This document shows positions 41,186 through 49,898 of a stretch of 64,000 bases of DNA, piece after piece (position 1 is the stretch's first letter; every line of letters starts with the position of its first letter). Where the stretch lies: contig JAEEMS010000025.1 in the NCBI GenBank assembly GCA_016283355.1, forward strand, positions 1 through 64,000, written 5' to 3'. This DNA is from Elusimicrobiaceae bacterium (GTDB taxonomy: Bacteria; Elusimicrobiota; Elusimicrobia; Elusimicrobiales; Elusimicrobiaceae). The notes beneath the pieces were generated by a model, which saw only the letters and a list, made by a program, of their open reading frames with translations, had not been told where the DNA came from and searched no databases. The position numbers were made by a program, and so were the translations under genes.

Positions 41186-41245
41186 CCAAAAGGCCTAGAG
41201 GGGCCTAGGTCCAAATAACAATTTCAAATAGGCACAAAGGCCCTG
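41186..41245. repeat. CCAAAAGGCCTAG motif array, site e
   Basis: CCAAAAGGCCTAG (41186-41198), GGGCCTAGGTCC (41201-41212) and CACAAAGGCCCTG (41233-41245) form a cluster upstream of the secreted-protein genes. TAGGTCCAAATAACA is shared with site b upstream of the MarR gene. Confidence 0.6.
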
Positions 41246-41262
41246 TTGTTGCTTACACCTCT

Positions 41263-41292
41263 TTTGTTACACTTTTAGGGTAATCCAATAAT
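41263..41292 (+). promoter_or_regulatory. putative promoter of the secreted mosaic cluster
   Basis: TTGTTA (41263-41268), 18-nt spacer, AATAAT (41287-41292), then AAAGGAG and the ATG at 41312. Confidence 0.4.
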
Positions 41293-41311
41293 TAAAGGAG
41301 AAGTTATACGT

Positions 41312-42403
41312 ATGAAAAAAATGATGGTAGTACTGGTTGCTTTATTGTTTACGTTGCCCCTTTTGGCACAAGAAAGCAATACAGCCCAAGAGAAGGTAAA
41401 TAGGAAAGTCGCCCGATACCTAAAAGAAAATAGAGTAAAGGATCTTGCTACATACCTGCAATCATTGAAAACATGCCCCACAAAGGCGGTAAAGGTGGAA
41501 AATATTCCCAGTTTTTGTGTTGTCAACGCGTTTAGAAGAAACGGCCAAATTGCCGACAAAGATTTGAACGCTCGAATTGATCCTATTCATCTGCAAATTC
41601 AAGCGGGTGCTGGGAAGGAAGCGTATGCTGTAGTGGATAGAGTGTCCATTTTCAAAGCATTGGAATATGGGTTGAGAGAAAAATATAAAGCCCTCTATCA
41701 CACATCCTCGGTTGCGTTTAATAAGAACAATTATGTTGCGTTTTATAAAAATTATAAAAATACTTGGCTTAAAGATGATGTAAAGCAACTAATCAAACGG
41801 TATTGGACATGGTCTCAATTGCATACTTATGATGCCTTGGGAGCAGCAACCATGAATTTAATGATATTTGCCAGGGAAGCAAAGATTCCCGTAAAAGAAT
41901 TCATGGTAATCCCTGAGGAGGATATGATTTGTGATTCATTTATAAATGGAGCATGGAAAGTAGCTATCAAAGAAAATGCAAGAGACCTATTCCGTACTTT
42001 AAAATATCATACGATGATGTATTATTTTTCTGAAAAAACAGATATGTATGAAGGATCTCTCAATGTTATAATGCCCGACTATGAGCGTCGTTACTTCATG
42101 TTACCACTCATATTAATTGCGGGTCCGGACGGAACTATCCCAATGGATGTGAAACGAGGTGTTACGAGCGTGGTGCATCAATGTGAAGAACAAGTTCAAT
42201 CCTATCAGGAGTGTTCAGGTTATAACGAGGAAGAGATTGCCTACGCAAAGAGAGTATGTAAGAGATTGAAAGAAAGTGCCATTGAACACAAAGTGTATAT
42301 TAAAAACGCAGAAGAATTGCGCGCTGAGGCAAAAACAAAGGCACAGAAAAAATTTCAGAAAGAGGCAGAAACTCCGATAACCAGCAGACATATACATTTT
42401 TAA
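41312..42403 (+). CDS. secreted protein of unknown function, family B copy 1
   Basis: This 363-residue protein has signal peptide KKMMVVLVALLFTLPLLAQ, so it is exported. The mature part is helical and rich in Lys and Glu; the C-terminal half ends in a Lys/Glu/Ala helix (EELRAEAKTKAQKKFQ) and the motif SRHIHF. Cys appear in pairs (KTCPT, SFC, HQCEE, QECSG and RVCKR). No known family. It has SD AAAGGAG and leads a three-gene array with 42429 and 43546. It is nearly identical to copy 2 through much of the first 165 residues and diverges after that. Confidence 0.85.
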   Translation: MKKMMVVLVALLFTLPLLAQESNTAQEKVNRKVARYLKENRVKDLATYLQSLKTCPTKAVKVENIPSFCVVNAFRRNGQIADKDLNARIDPIHLQIQAGAGKEAYAVVDRVSIFKALEYGLREKYKALYHTSSVAFNKNNYVAFYKNYKNTWLKDDVKQLIKRYWTWSQLHTYDALGAATMNLMIFAREAKIPVKEFMVIPEEDMICDSFINGAWKVAIKENARDLFRTLKYHTMMYYFSEKTDMYEGSLNVIMPDYERRYFMLPLILIAGPDGTIPMDVKRGVTSVVHQCEEQVQSYQECSGYNEEEIAYAKRVCKRLKESAIEHKVYIKNAEELRAEAKTKAQKKFQKEAETPITSRHIHF

Positions 42404-42428
42404 CGGAGATTAATAGTAAGGAGAAAAT

Positions 42429-43520
42429 ATGAATGTACAAAAATCAATAATTGCACTCTTGGCATTGCTGTTTACGTTGCCCCTTTTGGCACAAGAAAGC
42501 AATACAGCCCAAGAAAAGGTAAATGGGATAGTTGCCCGATACCTGCAAGAAAATAAAGTCAATGAGCTTGCTACATACCTGCAATCATTGAAAACATGCC
42601 CCACGAAGGCGGTAAAAGTGGAAAATATTCCCAATTTTTGTGTCGTCAAAGCGTTTAGAAGAAACGGCCAAATTGCCGACAAAGATTTGAACGATCAAAT
42701 CGGTCCTATTCATCTGCAAATTCAAGCGGGTGCTGGGAAGGAAGCGTATGCTGTAGTGGATAGAGTGTCCATTTTCAAAGCATTGGAATATGGATTGAGA
42801 GAAAAATATAAAGCCCTCTATCACACATCCTCGGTTGCGTTCAATAAGGAAAATTATGTTGCGTTTTATAATAAATATAAAGATACATGGCTTAAAAATG
42901 ATGTAAAGCAACTAATCAAAAGCTACTGGGTGTGGCCTCAAAATCGAAATTTTGATGATTTGGGAGCAGCAACCATAAATTTAATGATATTTGCCAAGGA
43001 AGCAAAACTTCCCGTAAAAGAATTCATGGTAATCCCCAGAAGAGTTTCTAGGACCTTTATGGAAGGAGCATGGGACAGGGCTATCAAAGAAAATGAAAGA
43101 GAACTATTCCATACTTTAAAATATCATACGATGATGTATTATCTTTCCGAAAACGCAAAGATTGATGAAGGATCCGCCTATATTATAATGCCCGAATATG
43201 CATTACGTGGCGGGATGTTGTCATTCTTATTAATTGCGGGTCCGGGCGGGACTATCCCAATGGAAGTGAAACGAGGTGTTACGAACTTGGTGCATCAATG
43301 TGAAGAGCAAGTTCGAAAATATCAGAAGTGTCCAGGTTATCACAAGGAAGAGATTGCCGACGCAAAGAAAGTATGTGAGAAACTCAAAGCACAGGCCATT
43401 GAACACAAAGTGTATATTAAAAACGCAGAAGAATTGCGCACTGAGGCAAAAGCAAAGGCACAGAAAAAACTTCAGAAAGAGGCAGAAACTCCTATAATCA
43501 GCCGATATATACATTTCTAA
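42429..43520 (+). CDS. secreted protein of unknown function, family B copy 2
   Basis: This 363-residue exported protein has a mosaic sequence: the leader and first 11 codons (MNVQKSIIALL) match copy 3 at the DNA level, while the sequence from LLFTLPLLAQES onward matches copy 1. The C-terminal half follows copy 1 but with many substitutions and a different surface loop (PRRVSRTF). It ends SRYIHF. SD AAGGAG lies 25 nt after the copy 1 stop. Function unknown. Confidence 0.85.
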   Translation: MNVQKSIIALLALLFTLPLLAQESNTAQEKVNGIVARYLQENKVNELATYLQSLKTCPTKAVKVENIPNFCVVKAFRRNGQIADKDLNDQIGPIHLQIQAGAGKEAYAVVDRVSIFKALEYGLREKYKALYHTSSVAFNKENYVAFYNKYKDTWLKNDVKQLIKSYWVWPQNRNFDDLGAATINLMIFAKEAKLPVKEFMVIPRRVSRTFMEGAWDRAIKENERELFHTLKYHTMMYYLSENAKIDEGSAYIIMPEYALRGGMLSFLLIAGPGGTIPMEVKRGVTNLVHQCEEQVRKYQKCPGYHKEEIADAKKVCEKLKAQAIEHKVYIKNAEELRTEAKAKAQKKLQKEAETPIISRYIHF

Positions 43521-43545
43521 TGGAGATTAATAATAAGGAGAAAAT

Positions 43546-44661
43546 ATGAATGTACAAAAATCAATAATTGCACTCTTGGTTTTATTGTTTACCGTTCCCT
43601 TGTATGCCAGCGGTGTACAAAACCAAGTAAATCAAAAATCAGTAAACAAACAAGTGGCAACTTATCTTTCACAAGGGAAAATAGAAGCCCTGGCCACTTA
43701 CCTCGGTTCCTTTAAAAAATGTCCGTCGGATGAATCTGTTGTTGTGCTGAGCAGACTTCCTTCTGTGTGCGTCGAAGAAAAATTCAGCAGAAACGGACAA
43801 GAGAAAACAACCGGCTATCCGATAGTTGTAACGGACAAAAATAGAAGTGAGTCGGAATATACTGTAAGAACTATGAATGTGGTACGTCTTGATAAAGCTA
43901 TTGAGTATGGCCTAACTCAAAGGTATCAAGAACGGTTCAGAAGTAAACCGGGCGTTTTTAATAAGAAGAATTATGTTGATTTTTATAATACCTATAAAAA
44001 CACCTGGCTTGAAAGAGACGTCTTGCATGTAGAAAAAGATATTTGGGCTTATGAAAAATTGAAAAGTAGGCACAACTACTATACTGGCTACGACGAAGAT
44101 CTTGCGATTGTTATGTACAACTTGACGGATTTAGCCCTAGGGCTGAAGATGCGTATTGTGAATGTAGCTCCTGTGGAATGGTTATATGACAATTGGACCC
44201 CTGAAGAATTGAAGTATGTCAAGAACTATGCCGCTACCAAAGGAAAAGACGGAGTAAAAGTTTATGGGACCTTAAAGAGGACCATAAGAAATTATTACTT
44301 TGCGCGGGAAAGGATCCTTGTTTATGGAGATGATGAAGGAACGCTTGGACGTCAAGCCCGAGCTTTGGTGCGTATGCTATCGGCCTGGAAGTATGTAATA
44401 AATAAGTCCGATAAGTCCGTTCCGCAGAATATGAAACAAGATATTACCAACTCTATCCGTAGATGCTTTGAAATTGCGAAAGACAAGGAAAAGATAGAAA
44501 AGATAAAGAAGTACAATGGTTATGGTTTACCTATCGATATCTGTGTCGAATTACGCGGTCTTGCTTTTCAGGATAAAGTATATATTAAAAATGCGGAAGA
44601 ATTGCGCGAAGAGGCAAAAAACAAAGCAAGTACAATAGTCAGCCAACACATACATTTCTAA
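43546..44661 (+). CDS. secreted protein of unknown function, family B copy 3
   Basis: This 371-residue exported protein has signal peptide MNVQKSIIALLVLLFTVPLYAS. It is the most divergent of the three: conserved anchors are VATYLSQGKIEALATYLGSFKKCPS, the KNYVDFYNTYKNTWLERDV segment (quoted in part), and KVYIKNAEELREEAKNKAS with a final SQHIHF. The 34 nt after the start codon and the RBS region are identical to copy 2. It ends before a strong terminator. Confidence 0.85.
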   Translation: MNVQKSIIALLVLLFTVPLYASGVQNQVNQKSVNKQVATYLSQGKIEALATYLGSFKKCPSDESVVVLSRLPSVCVEEKFSRNGQEKTTGYPIVVTDKNRSESEYTVRTMNVVRLDKAIEYGLTQRYQERFRSKPGVFNKKNYVDFYNTYKNTWLERDVLHVEKDIWAYEKLKSRHNYYTGYDEDLAIVMYNLTDLALGLKMRIVNVAPVEWLYDNWTPEELKYVKNYAATKGKDGVKVYGTLKRTIRNYYFARERILVYGDDEGTLGRQARALVRMLSAWKYVINKSDKSVPQNMKQDITNSIRRCFEIAKDKEKIEKIKKYNGYGLPIDICVELRGLAFQDKVYIKNAEELREEAKNKASTIVSQHIHF

Positions 44662-44687
44662 TGGCGTCAATTGTCTAACAAACTGAT

Positions 44688-44716
44688 TAAAAGCCCCGCG
44701 TGTGCGGGGCTTTTTA
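44688..44716 (+). terminator. intrinsic terminator
   Basis: AAGCCCCGC-GTGT-GCGGGGCTT followed by TTT ends the three-gene secreted array and faces the PilZ gene. Confidence 0.88.
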
Positions 44717-44736
44717 ATTGCGAGAGATTTTTCTTT

Positions 44737-45198
44737 TTATTTTTCAAACTTACTTTCGTCTTTTTGAATCTTGTTGCAAATACGGTGGCATTTGCAGGTG
44801 TGTGTGCACACTTCGGGCAGTTTGAGCAAAATGCGCGTATCGCAATCATTGAAATCGTCGGCCATTTCGCTAATCAGTTTGGCGTGTTTGTCGGCCAACT
44901 TTGTAAATTCAATACCAATGGTATAAACGTTCTCGCGTTGTTTTACCCAAGCCAAACGGGCTTGCACTTCCATTTTTTCCGTTCCGGGTAGTTGCAAACT
45001 GATAGAAAATTTATCGGCCAGCGGTGCGCCCAAAAAGCTGATCATACGCATCCCCGAGACGGATAAATCGGCCAAGATAGCCACCAAAGAAGTTTCTTTT
45101 CCGTCTTCCGTTTTATAACGCAAATTAACGGGTTCAATCAAGTTACTGATAACCGGCATGCGCGGATGCCGTCTTCTGTCATTGTTTTTATTTGCCAT
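44737..45198 (-). CDS. PilZ-domain (c-di-GMP-binding) protein with Cys-rich tail
   Basis: This protein of about 153 residues has one PilZ domain: the RxxxR-type NDRRRHPRMP at the N terminus and DLSVSGMRMISF as the DxSxxG motif, so c-di-GMP binding is likely. The C terminus adds a helix and a Cys cluster (CTHTCKCHRIC, pattern C-x3-C-x-C-x3-C) that PilZ proteins normally lack. It starts inside the 3' end of miaB with GAGGGAAAC as SD. Its effector is unknown. It could control motility, adhesion or secretion. Confidence 0.85.
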   Translation of the reverse strand: MANKNNDRRRHPRMPVISNLIEPVNLRYKTEDGKETSLVAILADLSVSGMRMISFLGAPLADKFSISLQLPGTEKMEVQARLAWVKQRENVYTIGIEFTKLADKHAKLISEMADDFNDCDTRILLKLPEVCTHTCKCHRICNKIQKDESKFEK

Positions 45199-46423
45199 GA
45201 GTTTCCCTCGCATATAATAAGGTTCCGGCTGCTTTTTCAATTGTTGTTTTTACCACACTTCCCACCGGGTAACTTTCTTTGAAATCTACCCAGTAATTGC
45301 TGGATGAACGCCCTTTGTGGGGCGTTTCCATCAATACTTCTTGTACCGTCCCTATTTGGGCTTGGTAGGATGCGTCCGCCAAACCTCTTACTTTATTTAA
45401 CAAAATAGCAAGCCGTTTTTCCAGTATATTTTGCGAAAGTAATTTCATTTGTGCGGCCGGCGTTCCCTGGCGGGGGGAGTATTTAAAGCAATAAGCGGTC
45501 ATAAAGCCGGCCCGGTCCACCAAGGAAAGTGTCTGTTCGAAATCTTGTTCCGTTTCGGTGGGGAAGCCGACGATAATGTCGGTAGATACGCTAAACCCGC
45601 ACGCTTTTAAAGCGTCGATTTTTTCCAAAAACAGTTCACGCGTGTAGCCGCGTTTCATGGCTTTTAGTACTTCGCTGGAGCCGCTTTGGACCGGGATGTG
45701 CGCGTGGCGCGCAATTTTGGGATTGTGTTTAACGGCATTTAAAAAATCGGGCGTAAAATAAATCGGATGCGGGCTGGTAAAACGCACGCGTTCCACCCCG
45801 GGAATGTCGCTCACGCGGTTTAATAAATCGGCAAACGTGACGTTTCCGTCCCGGTAGGCATTGACCGTTTGCCCTAGCAACGTAATTTCTTTGGCACCGC
45901 GGGCAGCTTTGGCGGATACATCGGCCAAAATGGTTTGCGCCGGCAAGCACTTTACCGGCCCGCGCACGCTGGGCACAATGCAGTAGGTGCATGCAAAATC
46001 ACAACCGCGCATAATGGTGGCATAGGCAGATAATCCGCTGGATGCGGGGGCAGGAGTACCGGGCGCGTTAAACAGTCCGCTTTGGTCCAAACGTTGCGAG
46101 AATTGCTCAATGTCTTTGGCACCGCAGAGAATATTTAAAAAGGGGTATCTTTTTTTAAGACGTTCTCCCAGGCGTTGGGCCGCACAACCGGTAAAAATAA
46201 TAATGCGACTAGGGTTTTGGCGTTTCCATTTCATGAGCCGCCCTAAAAACGAAAGGGCGCGGTGTTCGGCGTGGTCGCGCACGGTACACGTGTTAATAAG
46301 CACGGCATCGGCGTCTTCCAACGTATCGGTACGTACGGCACCGCGCGCCGACAGATGCAGAAACATTTCGTCGGAGTCGGCAAAGTTCATTTGGCAGCCG
46401 TAGGTTTCAATAAATACTTTCAT
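45188..46423 (-). CDS. miaB: tRNA-2-methylthio-N6-dimethylallyladenosine synthase
   Basis: This protein of about 411 residues is a radical SAM methylthiotransferase that adds the 2-methylthio group to i6A37. It carries the UPF0004 domain (VFIETYGCQMNFADS, INTCTVRDHAEHRALSF, FTGCAAQRLG), the radical SAM motif GCDFACTYCIVPSVRGP, and a C-terminal TRAM domain. Family length is about 440, so it is slightly short. The ATG at 46423 is preferred; an ATG two codons upstream is also possible. It shares a transcription unit with PilZ, downstream of the pgi terminator. Confidence 0.95.
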   Translation of the reverse strand: MKVFIETYGCQMNFADSDEMFLHLSARGAVRTDTLEDADAVLINTCTVRDHAEHRALSFLGRLMKWKRQNPSRIIIFTGCAAQRLGERLKKRYPFLNILCGAKDIEQFSQRLDQSGLFNAPGTPAPASSGLSAYATIMRGCDFACTYCIVPSVRGPVKCLPAQTILADVSAKAARGAKEITLLGQTVNAYRDGNVTFADLLNRVSDIPGVERVRFTSPHPIYFTPDFLNAVKHNPKIARHAHIPVQSGSSEVLKAMKRGYTRELFLEKIDALKACGFSVSTDIIVGFPTETEQDFEQTLSLVDRAGFMTAYCFKYSPRQGTPAAQMKLLSQNILEKRLAILLNKVRGLADASYQAQIGTVQEVLMETPHKGRSSSNYWVDFKESYPVGSVVKTTIEKAAGTLLYARETHGK

Positions 46424-46431
46424 ATACATAA

Positions 46432-46458
46432 AAAGAGCGGTCCGGGGGACCGCTCTTA
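46432..46458 (-). terminator. terminator of the moxR-bat-pgi operon
   Basis: Minus-strand AAGAGCGGTCC and GGACCGCTCTTT form a long hairpin with a T-run, just after the pgi stop. Confidence 0.88.
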
Positions 46459-46464
46459 TAGAAT

Positions 46465-48129
46465 TTAGAACAAGTTGGTAATTTTCTCAATGCTTTCCAG
46501 GATGGGCTGCGTCAAATGTAATTTAATGGCGCGGCGTCCTTTGTCTTGCAAGGCATTGAAATCACCCAAGGCCTGTGCATTGCACAGTTGGCCAAACGTA
46601 TAACGCTGGCCGGGGATTTTGATATCATCTTTGGCATCGGCCGACAGTACAATAAATACACCGTTATTGCCGTCCCCTTTGTGCAATTGCCCGGTAGAGT
46701 GTAAGTAACGCGGCCCATAGCCAAACAAAACGGCGCGTTTGGTTTTGGACATTATTTTATTGCGCAGGGCCGCCATCGCTTTATCCACTTCCGGCGAGGC
46801 ATACACATAGGGCAACACGGCAATGTAGTCGTTGCTTTCCAAAAGGGAATACAAATCTTGTGCCAATGTTTCCAATTTTACGTCTTCGGCGATATCTTTG
46901 GAGACCAAAATCGGGGCGGTTACTTCCGCCGGGACATCTCCTTTTTCCAACTTGGCCAAAATATCTTTTGTCATGGTTTTAGCCAGTTGTACATTGGGTT
47001 GATCAAACGGGTCAATGGCCAAAATAGCACCGGCAGCGGCGGTGGCAATTTCCCATAACAGGAACAACGCGCCCAATTCATAAATGTCGGTCATTTCGAT
47101 AGTGAGTACGGGATAACCGCGTTCGGCTAAATCCGTGGCGCGGGCAGCCACCCGTTTGTTGTCCTCCCCGGGAACGGAGAGATGTACAAAGAAACGGTCG
47201 TCGCGAAAATCAAAATTGGGAAGTAACGTTTCCCCGGCTACGGGCACAATTCCCTTGCCTTCTTTGCCGGTGGATTCCGCCACCAGTTGTTCGGCCCACA
47301 ACCCGAAAGTAGCAATCTCCGCAGGGGTTAACAAGGTCAGTTTGTCGCGGTTTTGATTAACGGCACACGCACCCATGAACGCACCCAGTTGCAAGGCGGC
47401 ATTGTCTTTTAAGGCAGATTCGGGACCAAAGGTTTTGGCTTCTTTTTTGGCGATTTCCAGGAGTTTTTTAACGTCCACACCCATGATAGCGGCCGGCACG
47501 ATGCCGAAGAAAGACAGCGCGGAAAAACGTCCGCCGATATCAGCCGGGTTTAAGAAAATTTTGCGAAATTTCTTGGAAGTGGCCAATTTTTCAAGCCCGG
47601 TTCCGGGGTCCGTAATGGCCGCAAAATTTTTGCCCGGTTCTTTGACGCCGGACTTTACCACTTCGTCGTAAAAATACGCAAATTGAGAGGAGGGTTCCAC
47701 GGTGCCGCCGGATTTGGAGGCAAAAATGAACAAGGTTTCCGCGGGGTTGATGCGGGCGCGGGCCGCGCTGATCCAATCGGGGTTGGTGGTATCGAGTACA
47801 ATGAGTTCTGGGTAACCGTTTTGTTTCCCGAATACGGTGCGGAATACCTCCGGTGCAAGCGAGGAGCCGCCCATTCCCATAATGACACAATGTTTAAAAT
47901 TTTCTTTTACATCGTTGGCAAAAGATACCACGTCTTCGATGCGTTCCAACGTCCAATCGTATACTTTTTGCCAGCCCAAAAATTTGACGATAAACTCCAT
48001 GTGCTCTTTATCTTGTTTCCACAAAGACGGGTCTTTTGCCCAAAATTTTGTGTTAAACTCCAATCCTTCGAGTTTGATGGCACCTTCGCGGATGATACCG
48101 TCTGCCATGGGGTTTGTTTGCGTATTCAT
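46465..48129 (-). CDS. pgi: glucose-6-phosphate isomerase
   Basis: This 554-residue PGI-superfamily SIS protein resembles the isomerase half of bifunctional transaldolase/PGI enzymes and archaeal-type PGIs. Motifs include VIMGMGGSSLAPEVFRTVFG, IFASKSGGTVEPSSQF, NPADIGGRFSALSFFG, and YGPRYLHSTGQLHKGD at the C-terminal end. It interconverts G6P and F6P. SD GGAAGGAA precedes the ATG. It ends the 11-gene minus-strand operon, 25 nt after rpiB. Confidence 0.93.
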   Translation of the reverse strand: MNTQTNPMADGIIREGAIKLEGLEFNTKFWAKDPSLWKQDKEHMEFIVKFLGWQKVYDWTLERIEDVVSFANDVKENFKHCVIMGMGGSSLAPEVFRTVFGKQNGYPELIVLDTTNPDWISAARARINPAETLFIFASKSGGTVEPSSQFAYFYDEVVKSGVKEPGKNFAAITDPGTGLEKLATSKKFRKIFLNPADIGGRFSALSFFGIVPAAIMGVDVKKLLEIAKKEAKTFGPESALKDNAALQLGAFMGACAVNQNRDKLTLLTPAEIATFGLWAEQLVAESTGKEGKGIVPVAGETLLPNFDFRDDRFFVHLSVPGEDNKRVAARATDLAERGYPVLTIEMTDIYELGALFLLWEIATAAAGAILAIDPFDQPNVQLAKTMTKDILAKLEKGDVPAEVTAPILVSKDIAEDVKLETLAQDLYSLLESNDYIAVLPYVYASPEVDKAMAALRNKIMSKTKRAVLFGYGPRYLHSTGQLHKGDGNNGVFIVLSADAKDDIKIPGQRYTFGQLCNAQALGDFNALQDKGRRAIKLHLTQPILESIEKITNLF

Positions 48130-48154
48130 AAGTTCCTTCCTTCCTCAATTATTT

Positions 48155-48607
48155 CTATTTAAAATTTTTATCTTCAATTGCTATAATTTTGTTTAATCGC
48201 ACTTCATGACGGGTTCCCGTCAAGAAAGAAGCGTTTAAAAATTGTTGTACCAGTTCTTGTGCAACGGCCGGCCCGATGATGCGTGCCCCCAAACAAAGCA
48301 CGTTGAGCGCGTCGTGTTCAACGGCTTGGCGGGCGCTGTAAGCATCGTGGCAAACGCAGGCACGGACGCCTTTTACTTTGTTGGCGCATACACACATCCC
48401 TACGCCCGAGCCGCACGTTAAAATACCGCGCTGTACCTTGCCGGAAGACACCAAACGGGCAACTTTATCGGCATAGTCGGGGTAATCGGCTCGTCTGCAA
48501 GAACTAACGCCACAGTCCACTACTTCGTGGCCCATTTCTTTAATGGTTTGCACAATTATTTCTTTGAGTGCAAATCCGGCATGATCAAATCCAATCGCGA
48601 CGTTCAT
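48155..48607 (-). CDS. rpiB: ribose-5-phosphate isomerase B
   Basis: This 150-residue RpiB/LacAB-type isomerase has IGFDHAGFALKEIIVQTIKE, VVDCGVSSCRRADYPDYADKVA, ILTCGSGVGMCVCANKVKGVRA and CVCHDAYSARQAVEHDALNVLCLGARI (quoted in part). It links pentose phosphates with the PGI and GmhA reactions around it. It starts 1 nt after the gmhA stop. Confidence 0.94.
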   Translation of the reverse strand: MNVAIGFDHAGFALKEIIVQTIKEMGHEVVDCGVSSCRRADYPDYADKVARLVSSGKVQRGILTCGSGVGMCVCANKVKGVRACVCHDAYSARQAVEHDALNVLCLGARIIGPAVAQELVQQFLNASFLTGTRHEVRLNKIIAIEDKNFK

Positions 48608-48608
48608 A

Positions 48609-49166
48609 TTAGTAGGCCTTATCTACCAGCTCGCACATACAGTGCCCCATAAAAATATGACACTCTTGAATATGCGGGGTGTTGTTACTTTTTACAATGA
48701 GCGGCAAATCGCACATTTCTTTAATGGTGCCGCCGTCTTTTCCTAAAAATCCGACCGTGTAGCATCCTTTGCGTTTGGCAAGGCCCAACGCCAGGTACAC
48801 GTTTTTGCTGTTACCGGAAGTGGAGATGCCGATAACCACGTCTCCTTCTTTGGCAAATCCGTCAATCTGACGGGAAAAAATGACATCATACGAATAATCA
48901 TTGCCGACGGCCGTAGTGGTAGAGGAATTGGTATTGAGCGCAAGCGCCGGCAAGGAAGGCCGTTCTTTTTTGAACCGCCCGACAAATTCCGCGGCGATGT
49001 GTTGCGCATCGGAAGCGCTGCCGCCGTTTCCCATCAAAATCACTTTGTTCCCTTTTTGAAAAGCTTGTACGATTTTGTCCGCCAGCGTTTCAATCTGGGA
49101 AGATAAATTTTCTTTTACATACGTTACGGCTGCAATCAATTCATCGGCTTGTTGTGCTACAAACAT
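48609..49166 (-). CDS. gmhA: phosphoheptose isomerase
   Basis: This 185-residue SIS-domain protein converts sedoheptulose-7-phosphate to D-glycero-D-manno-heptose-7-phosphate for LPS core heptose. Motifs: VILMGNGGSASDAQHIAAEFVGRF, NSSTTTAVGNDYSYD, GISTSGNSKNVYLAL and NNTPHIQECHIFMGHCMCELV (quoted in part), all typical for GmhA. Its presence supports an outer membrane with LPS. SD AGAGGAT. It follows batE by 9 nt. Confidence 0.93.
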   Translation of the reverse strand: MFVAQQADELIAAVTYVKENLSSQIETLADKIVQAFQKGNKVILMGNGGSASDAQHIAAEFVGRFKKERPSLPALALNTNSSTTTAVGNDYSYDVIFSRQIDGFAKEGDVVIGISTSGNSKNVYLALGLAKRKGCYTVGFLGKDGGTIKEMCDLPLIVKSNNTPHIQECHIFMGHCMCELVDKAY

Positions 49167-49175
49167 AGGATCCTC

Positions 49176-49898
49176 TTATATTTTTTCCAGGGTGTCATTT
49201 TCTACCCATCCCTTGAGGGATTCGGTATTGACAACCACTTCGTACCAGGAATCTTTTTTATCCAGTACGGTAAGTAAATGGCCTTGTGTTACACTGGCAT
49301 TGACCGGGAAATTCGTACCCGGGCCGCTGCGGATTTGCGCCACCGGAACGGCTACTACCGCCAGCGAACGGTTTTCCAGGGTATAACGGGCGTAAAGCCA
49401 ACAGGCGCTTAGTGCAAATAGAATACCCAGCACCAGGGCTGTGGTGCGCCCTTTACGGCGCAACAACCATAGCCATACGGCCAAACAGGTCAACCAAAAT
49501 AACCCGCAGGTCAATCCTTTCAATTCCTGAAACGATAAATAAAAGAACGCATTGTATACCGAAACCGGCACCCCGGACGGAACGAGCGATTCTCCGCAGG
49601 TAGCCAATGCATATGCTAAATTATGGCGGATGTCCTTATCCCGCGGAAGTAACCGGTACGCCCGGTAATAATTGGCCACGGCCAAACCGGTACTGCCCAT
49701 TTTAAAATAGGCGTTACCTATATTGTAGTAAAGAAAGGGGTTCTTTGGGTAGTCCTTTGCTTCTTGCTCATATAACGTCAGGGCTTGGGCAAAGCGGCCT
49801 TGGCGGTACAACTCCTCCGCTTGCTGCGAAGGGGTTTGGCAAGGCGAAACGGTAAAAAAGAAAAACAGGCAGGAGGCCGTAAGGATATATTTTTTCAT
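49176..49898 (-). CDS. batE: BatE-type TPR/SH3 protein
   Basis: This 240-residue protein has a signal peptide (LTASCLFFFFTVSPCQ), two TPR-like repeats (AEELYRQGRFAQALTLYEQEAK, PFLYYNIGNAYFKMG), two membrane spans in the middle (LTCGLFWLTCLAVWLWLL, ALVLGILFALSACWLYARY) and a C-terminal SH3b domain (VAQIRSGPGTNFPVNASV). This domain order matches BatE of Bat operons. It overlaps batD by 4 nt. The Bat system supports oxygen or envelope stress tolerance in Bacteroidota; its molecular function is open. Confidence 0.85.
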   Translation of the reverse strand: MKKYILTASCLFFFFTVSPCQTPSQQAEELYRQGRFAQALTLYEQEAKDYPKNPFLYYNIGNAYFKMGSTGLAVANYYRAYRLLPRDKDIRHNLAYALATCGESLVPSGVPVSVYNAFFYLSFQELKGLTCGLFWLTCLAVWLWLLRRKGRTTALVLGILFALSACWLYARYTLENRSLAVVAVPVAQIRSGPGTNFPVNASVTQGHLLTVLDKKDSWYEVVVNTESLKGWVENDTLEKI

